From: Tubulanus polymorphus
Lineage: Eukaryota > Nemertea > Palaeonemertea > Tubulaniformes > Tubulanidae
Direction: 5' to 3'
DNA length: 64,000 nt
Assembly (NCBI RefSeq): GCF_964204645.1
Contig: NC_134027.1
Location: forward strand, 5,816,485-5,880,484
In this document: positions 24,846-36,425 of the stretch, piece by piece
Numbering within the stretch: position 1 is the stretch's first letter
How the letters are laid out: each line of letters opens with the position of its first letter
Notes under the pieces: generated by a model
Told to the model about the DNA's origin: nothing
The model's database searches: none
What the model saw: only the letters and a program-made list of their open reading frames with translations
Made by a program: the position numbers and the translations under genes

Positions 24846-26474
24846 CTAATATTTACTGCATTCGTACGCATAAGGCGGTGATGGTTTATACGAAGGTCTA
24901 AAAGACGCTGCTAGTTGACAACTCGAGGATGAACTTGAGTGCGGTACCTGTCCTGGCTGAGGTATAAGTCTTTGACACTGTTCGTATGAAGGAGTATCAA
25001 CTCGGTTCGTAGCGGTGAAACCAGGCGAAGAGTCATTAGCGTGCGGGCTCATATCAGCTGATGAAGGGGTCGGTACGTACCAGGACCCAGTCGCTCGTCC
25101 GTACTGAGTTGCCGACGGTGACATAGAGCACTGTTGAGAAAGTCCAGTAGAGTGATTGAGCTGACTAACTAGATCATCGTGAACGGGTGCTATCGACATA
25201 TGCTGACCGGTCATACCGGGCGTACGTTCAGGGAAAACCGTTGACGGATTGTTCTGCATCGGCCCTGTACCGTTACACGGTGAAAACGGCGAAGTATTCG
25301 ACTGTCCCGAACAGTTGTTGACATTGCGGTAAAAGTCAGACGCCCTCGTATACGACAAGGGCTGCGGAGAGACGAGGGTCGATCGAGAAGCGAGACTCAA
25401 TGCCCCGGCGGATAGGTCACAGGCGTTCGTCACCGAATTCATCGAGGTCATTATATTTTCGACTGAGAAATTATTGACGGTCGTTTCGACGGTAAGCGGA
25501 TCCGTGGGTATCGGTAAAATAGTGTGACTACTCGGCGACTGTTGATGATGTAAATGTGGATGTTCACGGTGAAGAAGATGGTGATGATGATGGTGTAGAC
25601 CATTAACAAGAGGGTGACTTAGACAGTTTTCTGGCGCGGCTAACGGCGGTGACGATTCTAGTGGTTCCAATTTAGTCATAATCGGCGTAGAACTGTTACC
25701 ATTTTCGGATTTAGAATCTTCCGAGTCTAAATTATGATGGCGGATGTCCGATTTCGGTTTCAAGTCGTCACTTTTACCGGAATCTGACGAACAGTCCTCG
25801 GGTTCGTCTTTTATCGTATCATCTGGAGACAGAGGTTTATCGTCTGTACCGGATTTCTGTTCGTGTTTATCTGCCGTCGAACCCTTATCAGCGCGTATCG
25901 TGTCCTTCTTTTTGAATCGTCTCCGACGTCGGAGATAGCTTCCATTGTCGAACATGTTATAACTGTCCGGGTCTAGAGTCCAGTAACTGCCTTTGCCTGG
26001 TTTTTTGTCGTCGCGCGGAATCTTGACAAAACACTCATTCAATGAGAGATTATGGCGAATAGAATTTTGCCAGCCTTGTTTATTTTCCCTATAGAAAGGG
26101 AATCTGTCCATGATAAATTGATATATTCCGTTGAGAGTAACTTTCTTGTCCGGTGACGCTTGAATGGCCATAGCGATCAGAGCTATGTACGAGTAAGGCG
26201 GTTTGACCATGTCTTTGACCTGCGAGTGCTGCTGGGCGTAAGGATGATAGTGCGACGTGCGAGCCATCGCTCCATATTGCTCTGGACTGTACATAGGCAT
26301 CCCTCCGACAGACATCCCTGACATACCCGGATAAGTACTGCGACAGTAACTCGGATCCCACGACAAACTGGGCACCATACCCAAGCCTGTGTGGTTTGAT
26401 GGCATCATCGAAGACATCGTATGTTGAGGATATCTCGCTTGGAGACCAGCGCTGGGCTGCATCATCATACTCAT
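24846..26474 (-). CDS. FoxC: Forkhead transcription factor FoxC
   Basis: A single uninterrupted frame of 542 residues. The forkhead DNA-binding domain spans about residues 89-187, opening with [18 protein letters not shown]. Recognition helix H3 is intact ([13 protein letters not shown], 137-149), and the basic wing end [10 protein letters not shown] is present. FoxC-specific features outside the domain are the N-terminal LQARYPQ (vertebrate FoxC starts MQARY), FSVENIMTS at 336-344, SWYVP in the C-terminal third, and the C-terminus [11 protein letters not shown], which matches the PYSYDCTKY end of vertebrate FOXC1. A histidine-rich tract lies at about 294-310. The ATG at 26474 is the first Met after an in-frame upstream stop. 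Vertebrate FoxC is also single-exon. In bilaterians FoxC acts in mesoderm, muscle and vascular-type development. A splice-donor-like GTGAGC directly follows the stop codon. FoxF is divergent, 22.7 kb away. Confidence 0.97.
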   Translation of the reverse strand: MSMMMQPSAGLQARYPQHTMSSMMPSNHTGLGMVPSLSWDPSYCRSTYPGMSGMSVGGMPMYSPEQYGAMARTSHYHPYAQQHSQVKDMVKPPYSYIALIAMAIQASPDKKVTLNGIYQFIMDRFPFYRENKQGWQNSIRHNLSLNECFVKIPRDDKKPGKGSYWTLDPDSYNMFDNGSYLRRRRRFKKKDTIRADKGSTADKHEQKSGTDDKPLSPDDTIKDEPEDCSSDSGKSDDLKPKSDIRHHNLDSEDSKSENGNSSTPIMTKLEPLESSPPLAAPENCLSHPLVNGLHHHHHHLLHREHPHLHHQQSPSSHTILPIPTDPLTVETTVNNFSVENIMTSMNSVTNACDLSAGALSLASRSTLVSPQPLSYTRASDFYRNVNNCSGQSNTSPFSPCNGTGPMQNNPSTVFPERTPGMTGQHMSIAPVHDDLVSQLNHSTGLSQQCSMSPSATQYGRATGSWYVPTPSSADMSPHANDSSPGFTATNRVDTPSYEQCQRLIPQPGQVPHSSSSSSCQLAASFRPSYKPSPPYAYECSKY

Positions 26475-26640
26475 TCGGAGCTTATATTCATCCAGAATGC
26501 CGACTAAATTGTTAATGGTGGTAAACTTTATGTGCGTACGAACTTTTCACTGAGAAGCTTATTTTACATGCTATTGCTTCACCGACGCAGCCACGCCTCG
26601 CTCGGAGTGGCGGCCAATCAGGGGATGTCGATCACTCGAA
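26475..26640 (-). promoter_or_regulatory. FoxC 5' UTR and proximal promoter region
   Basis: The sequence immediately upstream of the FoxC start includes a CCAAT box at 26614-26618 (plus-strand orientation) within a locally GC-rich patch. No TATA box was found at a fitting distance. The transcription start is not determined. Confidence 0.3.
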
Positions 26641-29600
26641 CATAAGCACTCGGCACACATGCGCGTGAATAAGCAATTATGACGACCGCCGCTTCATGAA
26701 ATAGACATTTACTCAATTCAAGTTTTGTGTATATTTATGTTGACAGTTTTAACGAGTTTTTAACAAGCCGACAATTATGTTACATAGCATCGAAGATCGT
26801 TCGATAGTTTTTCTTGATAAAAATGTTTTCGAGATAAACAGGTGCGATTTATAATCGGGGCATCTCTCTCTCTCAACGAGTTGATATTCTACGCCTTCAA
26901 GACCACAGAAACATGAAGTTCTCATAGAAAATATAACTTTCTATGTCTATGATAAGACTTATATACTTCCAAAAAGAAAAAGGTGAAATAGATACCTATC
27001 ATCGACTCCTTCGTCTCTCTCTATATATGAATCTCCCATTTCACAGTGTATAAATTCAAAGAACATTTGACAAATGCGCGCATCTTTTTTGTCGAAAGTG
27101 TAAAGAGATAAAAAGACGGAACTGTAGCAGTTGGCGCAATTTCAACAACCACATGTGTGTTAGATTATGCCGGGACGACAGAGAGACCATAGAGCTGTAC
27201 CGAAACCGGGTCTTACAGCTAGAATTAGTAGGCTACTTGACCTACAATCTAGACAACCTATGTGGGAAACGATGGTAGTGATTTATTTTGGTCCAGTCTA
27301 TGAGAATCGGTTTTATCGGTTGTCTCGTTCTCAAAGTTCAGTACATCTTGTCAGATAAATCGTCCGCGTATATCATCGCTACTGAAAACGGTATCAGTAA
27401 CCGGGACAAATGGCAACGTGTATTTCAGAACTTACATTGGAATCGCACATCATTTTTACGTTGCTACAAATCAATATGAACCCGCAATACTTGAATACAA
27501 TGATCTACGGGAGAATATCAGTTTCTTGGTCGTAATTTGCGTGTACATCGTGTCAAAATGAACAATCATTAACTCGTTTTTGTGTGAATGAACTCGTTCT
27601 ATCAATAGGCCATTTTCCGACATGATTTTTCCACTCCCAAATATCTTCTATAGTAAGACGCGAGTACAAAGACCCCGATTTACGTTTGACAGCTCAGCTC
27701 CGACCAGATAATAAAACCGAATCATTTCATAAGAAACGAAAACCTTGTTTTTCTATATCTACGCGGTCGGTAATTTTTGCCAAGGAATTATCATCGAGTG
27801 AATAACATCGAGCTTTTGTTATTAGGAACTATTCTTGATGAAATGATGGGCGGCGAAACCTTTCCAGTAATTTGAACACGCACCAGTTTTCATTCATCGG
27901 CCTGAAAAGGTATCAATGGTGTAGGTTTTAAAGTAACTTTTAAGATATTCATTCAGTTTTGTATTCGCTGAAATGAATTTTGAAATGGGACCTTCTTCTA
28001 AAATGTTAAAAAATCATTTCTAACAAATCGTAAATTATGAATTAGTGACATTATGAATTAGAGGTACAAAGTTTAATCACCATCAAATCGTTGCAGTTCA
28101 TGTAACACCTTTAGCGATATATTTTTTCCACATTTTTTCTCATTGTGTCATTCTAAATGACTAAGTGGAGTTTAGTGTGCATGTCCATCGGTCCCACGGT
28201 GGGCGAAATGTGATCTACAGAACTTTCCACGTCAAACCAATTCTTGAAATGTAAAAAATATCTCTCGCTACAGGAGATTGATCGGTAATGTTGAGTGACG
28301 TTCGAACGGAAGAACCCTCGCGATTCGTATGCGTGGGCATGCTTCCGTTGAAAGCACGAATTTCGAGGCTCATATCTGATGTTGATGTTGAAATCTGGTT
28401 CTAACTGGAATAGGTGATTTAGAAACTGAATATATACCAATTTGATCTATATATTTCATTAAGTGTTGATCTCTATTTTTACTAAATAAAGTTTATTCTA
28501 TGTTCATAATTCGCGTATTTGACCCCATATCGCTATATAGCTTCTATGTAGATGATACAACGGAAAGGAATTGTCTTCAAAATGAGAATTTGGGCGATGT
28601 GGATTATTTTTGCATTTGCATAGATGGGATCCTTTGTTAAAGATGCGATACACATTCTATGTAAATACATGAAATGCATGTAAGAAATCCACTCAAAAAA
28701 CCGCCGTACCAAATAAAGAGAACATTTCTTAGATATTGAAACATCATTCGCTTCAGTAGTTCAAGGGAACACAAGTCGCTACAATCAAAACAACACTTGC
28801 TTCAAAAGAAACATTTTATATAACCAGCGCAACAACATTTTATTTATTTTTCGACAACCAGGGATTCTAATAAGAACATAAGTGGCTGTTAGGTTCGGCT
28901 TTTATGCTACTGTGGTCGCGATATCTTGCAATAACGCGAATTTGTTGAAAGAAATAACATTCAGACATAATGGATTCCCTTGCATATATGGAACGCTTGA
29001 TCGACTCACGACACGCCGGAAGTCTGTTCATATGGCAGTCGACACGACAGGAGGCGCTTAATTAAATCGGTCAAATATTTATCAATAACTTCCATCAAAT
29101 TTTTCGTGATTGTTAACCATATACAATACGATATAATTCGATTATTGTCGCCATTGAAATTGAAGATACGTACATACATGAAATGCACGTGCTTCCGCAA
29201 TGTGCCTTTAATTTTCATTATTGACAATGAATTATACTAATTGACTCAAGTGGAGAAAACGATTGATTGTGAGTTCCATCACTGGGTTGAATTCATTCTT
29301 TGGGTAAAGTTTAACCGCTACTGGTTTGAAATTCACGATTCTCAGATTTCCTGAAGCTGTGTTAAAACACACACCGAAATGGACATTTTTTCCAGAGGGG
29401 CGTTAATCTCAAAACGTAGTTGTTTTTGCAAATCGAAACCACATATCGCTCACATTTTGTGCCCATACTTCCACCGGCTTAGAATCCATCGTATGATATC
29501 CTTCTCTTTATTTTTTTCGTAGAAATAAACGTTTTCGTTATTCGAAGGGGAAGGATACGCGTATATGATAAGATCTCATCTCATCAAATCGGTGATGAAC

Positions 29601-31439
29601 ATCATCTTCTACAGATAGGAATCTTAAGTCACTATCCCTGTTTACAAGTCCATTAGATACTGTAGCATTTTTGGCGAGCCAACTGCGTCTTAGCTTGTTT
29701 TCGGTAACCGCTAATCGAATACTGTGCGCAACATTTTATGCATTTTTACCTGTCAAAATACGCAGTTTTAATTACTGGAGATAATGCGCCAGCTATGCGC
29801 AATCATTTGCATGTTGTTTTAAAGCGACCCGTTCAGCATTTTGCTTTAGTTTGGCGAAAGGCTTAAGCATGCCGTGGCGTTCTTACCCACGTTATACAGG
29901 AATTCAAAATTTGCCCTCTAATTCTTCGCAGACAAGAACGATGCGATATTGAATCGTCGATTACAAAAAGTCATACATACTTCAATAAAGTACCTCGATG
30001 AACGGATCTTAATTTCCCTCGTTAGAACTATTTGATTTTTATATAGGCCTATACATTCTAGCCCACTATCGCTAAATTGAAATCAATCGGATGGCGTAAT
30101 TTCCGTTGTAGGAGTCTGTTCGGGAGTCTTTTGTGAGCCGTCATTCATAAGATAGTGCAGCAGTTAACCTGTCGAATTCAAAACAGTTGCGCCTTAATAA
30201 ACAGGTGTGAAGAAATCGGAAGTGTCAAAGTTTACAACGTTTCATGCTGTGACGTAATGAGCGTATGTGAAAAATGACAGGTGCATTGGTTTTACCAAAA
30301 ATACGCTTTTCAACTTATATTTCTTTCAATTGCAAAGACAGTATTTACATGAAGTAAAAATATCGCCCGCGATAATTCTTATTCAAGAACCCACTAAGTT
30401 TACTGGGGTTAAATGGGACGAAAATCTAAAAATATTTCAAAGATATCTCTTGATCTTAAAATCCACAAGTCTCCATGTGTTCATGATTTCACTTTCGATG
30501 AAATGCATGGGCAAGGCCAAAACACTGTTAAGAAGTGGGTGCCCCAGGAATAGCATCAAAGGTGCTAACTTGTGCGGTTCCGTTGGCACAGTAGTACAGT
30601 CCAACGGTTTGTTCCTATGGATGAAAACATGATACGCTCAGTATGTACGTAATTAAGATACCACGTACCTAGTTGCATGTTAACCTACGAGTGTTAATTA
30701 ACACTTTAACGCCGATATAATCTTATCTGACGTAATTAACATCCTAGTCACTCAATCTTCCCTTGCCTACGCGCAGACCACCGGGCGATTTAGATTTCTT
30801 CTGAGAAATAAGAAGCCGATATTCGGGAATAGTATTTTTTTCAATTTGGATCTATAATGTACTTTCCGTGAACGACTCGATGGTATAATTGATAAGCACT
30901 TGAATGCTTCCTGTATTTAAGAACGCCACCCTGCTGAATTCGAGCGACGCGCCGGTATAAGCATCAACAGATTCCCGGAACACGACCAGCAGCTCTTAGA
31001 ACCGGTCCATAAATCAGATCACTTCTTTTATCAACTATATATCAATTTCAAGGCTCCTTGGGGTACCCGTAAGCAATCCTGATTATCCAGACTATTTTTC
31101 CTACAGATTCTACCAAATCCTTCTCTTGAATTTGCAAATATTCCCATGCATGCGGTGTCCTGCAGCACCTGCCAAGAACTGGGTAACAACTGCCCAGTAA
31201 CAAACTAGAGAATCGTGTGGATCAGAGGAACGAAAACTGATGCCTTTAATTTGTACTGTACATAATGAGATCTATTTATTCATTTACACAAGTGCTGTTT
31301 GTGTATTTGTTCAACTCAGAGATGGATTGCTTATGAGTTACTTATACATTTGCTTATCTTTATACATTTGTTTATCTGTTATCGTTTGTCATCAGCATCG
31401 CTGCACGACGATTTTTCGTCAAACGCATAAGAATTCTAT
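26641..31439. other. FoxC-FoxF intergenic region, left part
   Basis: No gene was recognised in about 4.8 kb. Open frames are short and without motifs. Given its position between two divergent developmental regulators it is a candidate for enhancers, but nothing in the sequence proves this. Confidence 0.35.
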
Positions 31440-31513
31440 GCCCGGTTAGCTCAGCCGGTAGAGCATCAGGCTTTGAAACTTAAGGGTCCTGGGTTCGAGT
31501 CCCATACCGGGCG
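31440..31513 (+). tRNA. tRNA-Lys-like gene or pseudogene with TTG in the anticodon position
   Basis: The 74-nt sequence folds as a cloverleaf. The acceptor stem GCCCGGT/ACCGGGC is perfect with discriminator G. The D arm is GCTC/GAGC, and the internal B box GGTTCGAGTCC is intact. The T stem has one terminal mismatch. The body resembles animal tRNA-Lys(TTT). The anticodon arm is disturbed: stem TCAGG faces ACTTA with two mismatches, and the loop CTTTGAA puts TTG (Gln) at the anticodon. A TTTTT run 7 nt downstream could stop RNA polymerase III. It could be a diverged tRNA pseudogene, the head of a tRNA-derived repeat, or a remoulded tRNA. Confidence 0.7.
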
Positions 31514-31519
31514 CTAGTG

Positions 31520-31524
31520 TTTTT
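31520..31524 (+). terminator. RNA polymerase III terminator-like T run
   Basis: Five consecutive T lie seven nucleotides after the tRNA-like sequence, the usual place for a Pol III stop. Confidence 0.5.
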
Positions 31525-34500
31525 CTGTTTCTGTATTAGTGGATGGCAATGAATTATTTTTTGTTTCGCCTAAGTACTCGATATGGTCTGCAATATGACA
31601 AATTAATAAAAGATAGACTTTTGGGTGCTGCAAAGGAAACGCTTTACGCAAAGGTGTGTGCAAATTCATCCTACCTACAGCTGTTTGGAGATGAGAGTTG
31701 CTGCAATTTATCCGGTTTCATGCCCGCTATCGAATGGCTTTCATTTTGCGCTAATTCGTTATGAACAGTTGTGTTAAATCTAATGGAGGTAATCCGTGGC
31801 TAATCTGTCTAGCTTTACACCACGCGTCGGGATCAAAACCTTCACCGAATAAAATCATCCGGTGCGATATAACCGTCTTTTCATCCTTTTTATTTCTTTC
31901 AAAAGATTAAAAGTAGCAGTTTTCCTGAGGGTAGGGTTCATGGAGATTTTTGAATCATTCTGACAATGAGCTTGCAGATCTACGTCACTGAGTTGCCAAA
32001 AGTAAAAATCTTCAATCTTACAACGTAAAGTTTTCAAGTAGAGGCCAAATCATTATCGAGTCCACCGTTGACACGACCATTCAATTTTCATGGTATATAT
32101 GAACTCCTTGAAATTTATGAACATTGAGGGAAAACAAAGATATAAAGACCCAGTGCGGGATGTTCCAGTCACACGTTTTCGTATGTTTTGTAATGAAAAT
32201 CGTTAAAAATCGCAGCATCTGATCCAAATCACCTGGAAACGTGTGAGATGTAAGTAATGCGAGCGAGCCGCAAAACATGACAATTCCATATAGGAGGATA
32301 TAAGGATTATAATCCCGCAGTCACAGCCTTTACTCTGACACCGTCAGCACCTGGCCGGATTAACAGCAGCACGGTGACTGTGGTTTTCTGCTTCGTTGCC
32401 CATTGGGAATTCGCGCGTCGAGATTCGTAGGCAGCTGCGTGCTCCAGTCATCACTGTGCCTACCCAACCTGCCACGCCATATCGCGTGTCTCTAAACCAG
32501 TTTTGATTTAATCCATTTTATTCGTTGCATCTCATTCGTCTAAAACGATGCTTATAGATTCGTTTAGATAGTCGATGGGCCGAATTATAACAGCCTTACC
32601 AAATAGATTATTATCAAGACATCGTGGAAGTTCATAAAATACATACATGTATATATACCTTATTGCAGCGTTCCCTCATCCTGCATTCTTTCTGATGTCA
32701 GCTCCTATGGCGGCTTGACCTTTGTGTCGACCTTAGACGTAGTTTTCTTGCAGCTGGAGATCATTGCGTGTAGTTTTTACATGTTTTTATTCGGTTAAAT
32801 CGACACGCCGATCAGCTCTGACATATGTCCGAATTGTTTTCTTAATGTTTGTCACATTTCCCCCTAGAAGCCTCAAACCTCAAATTGCAACTCATTGAAA
32901 ATAATTGACCGAGATTTTTTTTAAAAAATGCTCGTTAACTTTGGCAGGTCAAGATGCGGTATAACGGAGTAACATCAATTGGTAACCACGTAATTAGTGG
33001 CAGATGCATACTGCATCTTCTACGTAAAAATATCATGCATTAGGCAGTCGTTGGAGACCTAGTTTTTCGGGATCATGAATTGGAATACATCTTCGGTCCT
33101 GTTGTCCTTTGTATAGTGTGGATAATTTTTGCTCATACCTCCAATAAATAAGTAAATGCTTCGACTAACAAAAGCTTTGCACATTCCATCTTTATCAGAT
33201 TAATAATGTCAATATCAGATTTATATGGCAAATACCACGAGACGTGACGTCATGGCCATCAACAAGATACATTTGTCTATAAACGATTTTTTCTCCGTTT
33301 TTTTTGTTTATTACTTGACAATCCCCTGACCCAATAAATGAATGAGCCACATGGCTATCTCATTACTAGATATTATAGATTTTGTGTTAATTTTGTCTGA
33401 ACGTTAACTCTTAAACGTTTTCGAGGACATGGTATATGAATCACGCAGGTGATTTGTGTCATAGTATCATATAGAATACAGACATTGGTGAAGCAAACCA
33501 ACGGCGCCGAGAATTTTTTCAAACTTATGGTGATAGTTTTTACGCTCAGAACATTTCTACCGTCTCCTTTTGCCCGGTCCTTTCGAATTTATCGCTGATA
33601 ATGTTTCAATTTAAACGGTATTTCCTGACAATGTTCGCGGTTTCAGAGTGCCGATATATTGAGTGTAGGCTGAGATTAGCCATTTATTTACTACAGTAAG
33701 AAAAAGCCGAATAAATAGGAAAACAAACTTAAACACTGGGTAAACAAACTGATATTATTGTACAGGCTAACCCTGTCAGTTCAATGTTTACAGAATCATT
33801 TGTAATAGTCGAAGCGCTGGATCGGTACACTCCCGCCATCTGGTGGGCTTTATTCTAACTAGTAGGATAATTATCCTTTCCTTTTTTAAACATCATTCAA
33901 AGAAATCAGATTTGAAAACTTTCGTATGAATATTTCTAGCACACGCATATCATCTGTGCTCAGCAGGAACGTGATTCAGAATCTTTGAAATCTCGGATAA
34001 TTCTCCAACAACAGCGACAGAATAAGCGTGAAATTCAGGGAATCCCAAGATTCTCCACAGCCAGACAGTTAGGCGCCAATTGACTTTTCATGACCAAATG
34101 ATCGTATTAATTAACGTGTTTTGTACAGCAAATATTACGCACAAGTGAAATGGTGTAGATATTATTTGTTGAGAAAACTATCAACATTTATTCAACATCA
34201 TTGCTCAGTTACTAGACAGTAGCATGTTGCTGAAAAATATCAATATGTTTAACTAACAAACTAATCTATTTCGATATCTATGGTGGTCTATGGTGCCTAT
34301 GATTCAGATACATACAAAATCGAGATGAAAAATCTGATTGGTGTGCGAAAGGAAATCCATCTCAATTGAATAAAAAGATTTTGAAAAAGATTTTCATTGG
34401 CTTATTGTTCACCGAATTTTCAGCGAAAGCTGAAAAGCTTTTTCTTCGCGAAAACCATCTGGCTAAGAACATTTATCATCACTTACCTACTATTATTCCA

Positions 34501-34849
34501 CTTAGATTATTCTGGCTGATCACCACATTCTGCATGCATTAATTAGTGTAAATGATATGAATGGGTTTACTATATATCGTATCTGTTATGCATATAATCT
34601 GGATATTAGGTAAATATTGACATTTCAAAAACGATATGCTTCTCGGGGCCTTTTTCTGTTTGGTTTTTTGATCTGAAGAACGGTATAGTTTACGAAGCAT
34701 CTGTGTGTCGAGGGCTTGTCCAACACCTGGATTGATGATCTTCTCAATATAATAGGAAAATTAGAATGCACCGGCAGATTTTGACTGTGCAAAATCAGAA
34801 AGATTGGTTGGATGTGTATCTAGATGCGAAGGTGCACGTGAAACCTTAC
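31525..34849. other. Intergenic region, no recognised gene
   Basis: Nothing coding was recognised. A perfect 8-bp hairpin with a GAAA tetraloop (TTTTCAGC/GCTGAAAA) is at 34417-34436. Confidence 0.35.
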
Positions 34850-35146
34850 CCTTTTACCGATGGAATGATTTTTATTGCAACATCTATTGTGTTTTCTACA
34901 GAAATAAAGAGTTTTGGAGACACGATGGAGTCGAGAAAGGCGTACCGCTGCCGAGCCAGACCTGATGCTATCACCGAAATCACAGACCGAAGTTGTGAAA
35001 GCGCAGCCTTTACTTCTATATCCGAAGAGAATCTTTGTTCTTTCGTTAAAACAACACCTCCGATGTTTTCATGCACCAACAGTTCTCTGAGCGAACGTGC
35101 AAGATGTCTTTCATGCACCGAATGACACCGGCTGCCTTTCGGACAC
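34850..35146 (-). CDS. Possible internal exon of an unrecognised gene
   Basis: On the minus strand a pyrimidine-rich acceptor (CACTTTTAG) ends at 35147 and a good donor (AAAGG/GTAAGG) begins at 34849. The 297 nt between are fully open in one frame, starting CPKGSRCHSVHERHLARSLR. Entry and exit phases are equal (phase 2-2), so it could be joined or skipped without a frameshift. The translation looks protein-like, with alternating helical Leu/Arg/Glu segments, but I recognise no family. A second minus-strand frame at 35190-35462 begins with a hydrophobic MFLLVQAVYILLFVSC segment and could belong to the same gene, though I found no clean donor in the matching phase. Low confidence. Confidence 0.22.
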
Positions 35147-36145
35147 CTAAAAGTGCAGATTATATAAATCGCAGAACGTTTTCTATGAATTATCCCAAGT
35201 CGGTAGGGATGTATAGACGTAGCACTGCAGTGTACGTACCATGGGGTCTTATATTTGAAATATCAACTTTTATATTCGAGGTAGCCATGAAGGGCCCATA
35301 AAAAGTTGAGTATCCTCCATGGAAGAAATCGTATCCGATCTCAGTGACGTCACATGCACCCGAATGACGTGTAACACTGAAGTATAACACCGACCGTGGG
35401 TCTCTGGTGAACATGCAACTGACGAAGAGTAAGATGTATACGGCTTGTACGAGAAGGAACATGAACAGAAGAAGTTCATATTAACGCAAGTTCTTACACA
35501 TCCAGTCCAGCTGTTTGGCATGTGAACATCATTAGCCCTGTTAGCTACCTTACAAATTGTGCGCCGACTGGAACATCTGGCTGGTTAAAGAACTATCGAA
35601 TACGTTTCGGCTTTTTACAGCCCATAGAGCCAATGGTTATCTGTAACCATCTGAGATGTAAAATTACTAGTTGAATATTATACCGTTTTATTATCTTGTA
35701 AGCATCGTGCGAAGTAATTTCTAGTCATAAACCTTACAGCGAACTAATCAATTACTTCATTTTGATTGATTTGGAAGAATCGGAGTGGGGAATGTTGGAG
35801 TATGGGTCTGGCTGGTTCCGTGGTGTTTTGTTAATCGTTTGGCAGATTCCCGTGATAAGTGGCGCTGAAGTTGTTTCTTCTATCAAATCTAATTGCTTCT
35901 TAAAACCAGACGATTGAAATTCGTTTTAGAGTGCATGTTAATACCAGAAACAAAGACGAAGTAAAAGTACTTCGGAAATTATATGTTGCAATGAATAAAG
36001 CGCACAATCTCTCTCAAGAAAGTATTATCATGTATCTATCAAATTATTTCTTATGTGATTATAAATCATTTTATGGACTGAAATTTTCAATTGAATTCAT
36101 TATTTGAAGGGGTGATTGAACACTTTTTAGTGCATAATTAGTTAA

Positions 36146-36147
<2 letters not shown>

Positions 36148-36181
<34 letters not shown>

Positions 36182-36197
36182 AAAATATGTAAAAATA
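36148..36197. repeat. (TA)n microsatellite with adjoining duplicated TATGTAAAAA
   Basis: An uninterrupted TA run of about 31 nt at 36148-36178 is followed by two copies of TATGTAAAAA. It is a simple-sequence repeat, probably variable in length. Confidence 0.9.
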
Positions 36198-36201
36198 CCT
36201 T

Positions 36202-36400
36202 TTAGTTTGGTGGTCGTGACGGTGTAAAACTTGTAGCAGAAACGGAAAGGCTGTAACCCTGTACCAAGTGGCCCGTATCAGTGGCTTCGAGCAGGATTGG
36301 AGGTGAAATAATATTGAAGACACCATTACTTTCGATAATAGGCTTCGTCTCAAATAAACCTTCTGTTTGTGTTTGAGCATGATATTGAGATCCGAACCGC
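36202..36400 (-). CDS. Possible 3' coding exon of an unrecognised gene
   Basis: A textbook acceptor (polypyrimidine then CACCCAG) ends at 36401 on the minus strand. From it an open frame starting RFGSQYHAQTQTEGLFETKP runs to a TAA at 36204-36202. A donor-like AAAAG/GTATTT follows at once, and a second frame is also open through that donor. No family is recognised. It could be a terminal exon with a 3' UTR intron, an internal exon read in the other frame, or chance. Confidence 0.18.
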
Positions 36401-36425
36401 CTGGGTGGGGGTAGAGTAAGTACAA

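Noticed and set aside
26089-26361. 90-codon minus-strand frame overlapping FoxC in another frame
   Set aside because: Shadow of FoxC; the real frame carries the forkhead domain.
30267-30632. 121-codon plus-strand frame between FoxC and FoxF
   Set aside because: No domain or signal; no supporting splice or promoter signals.
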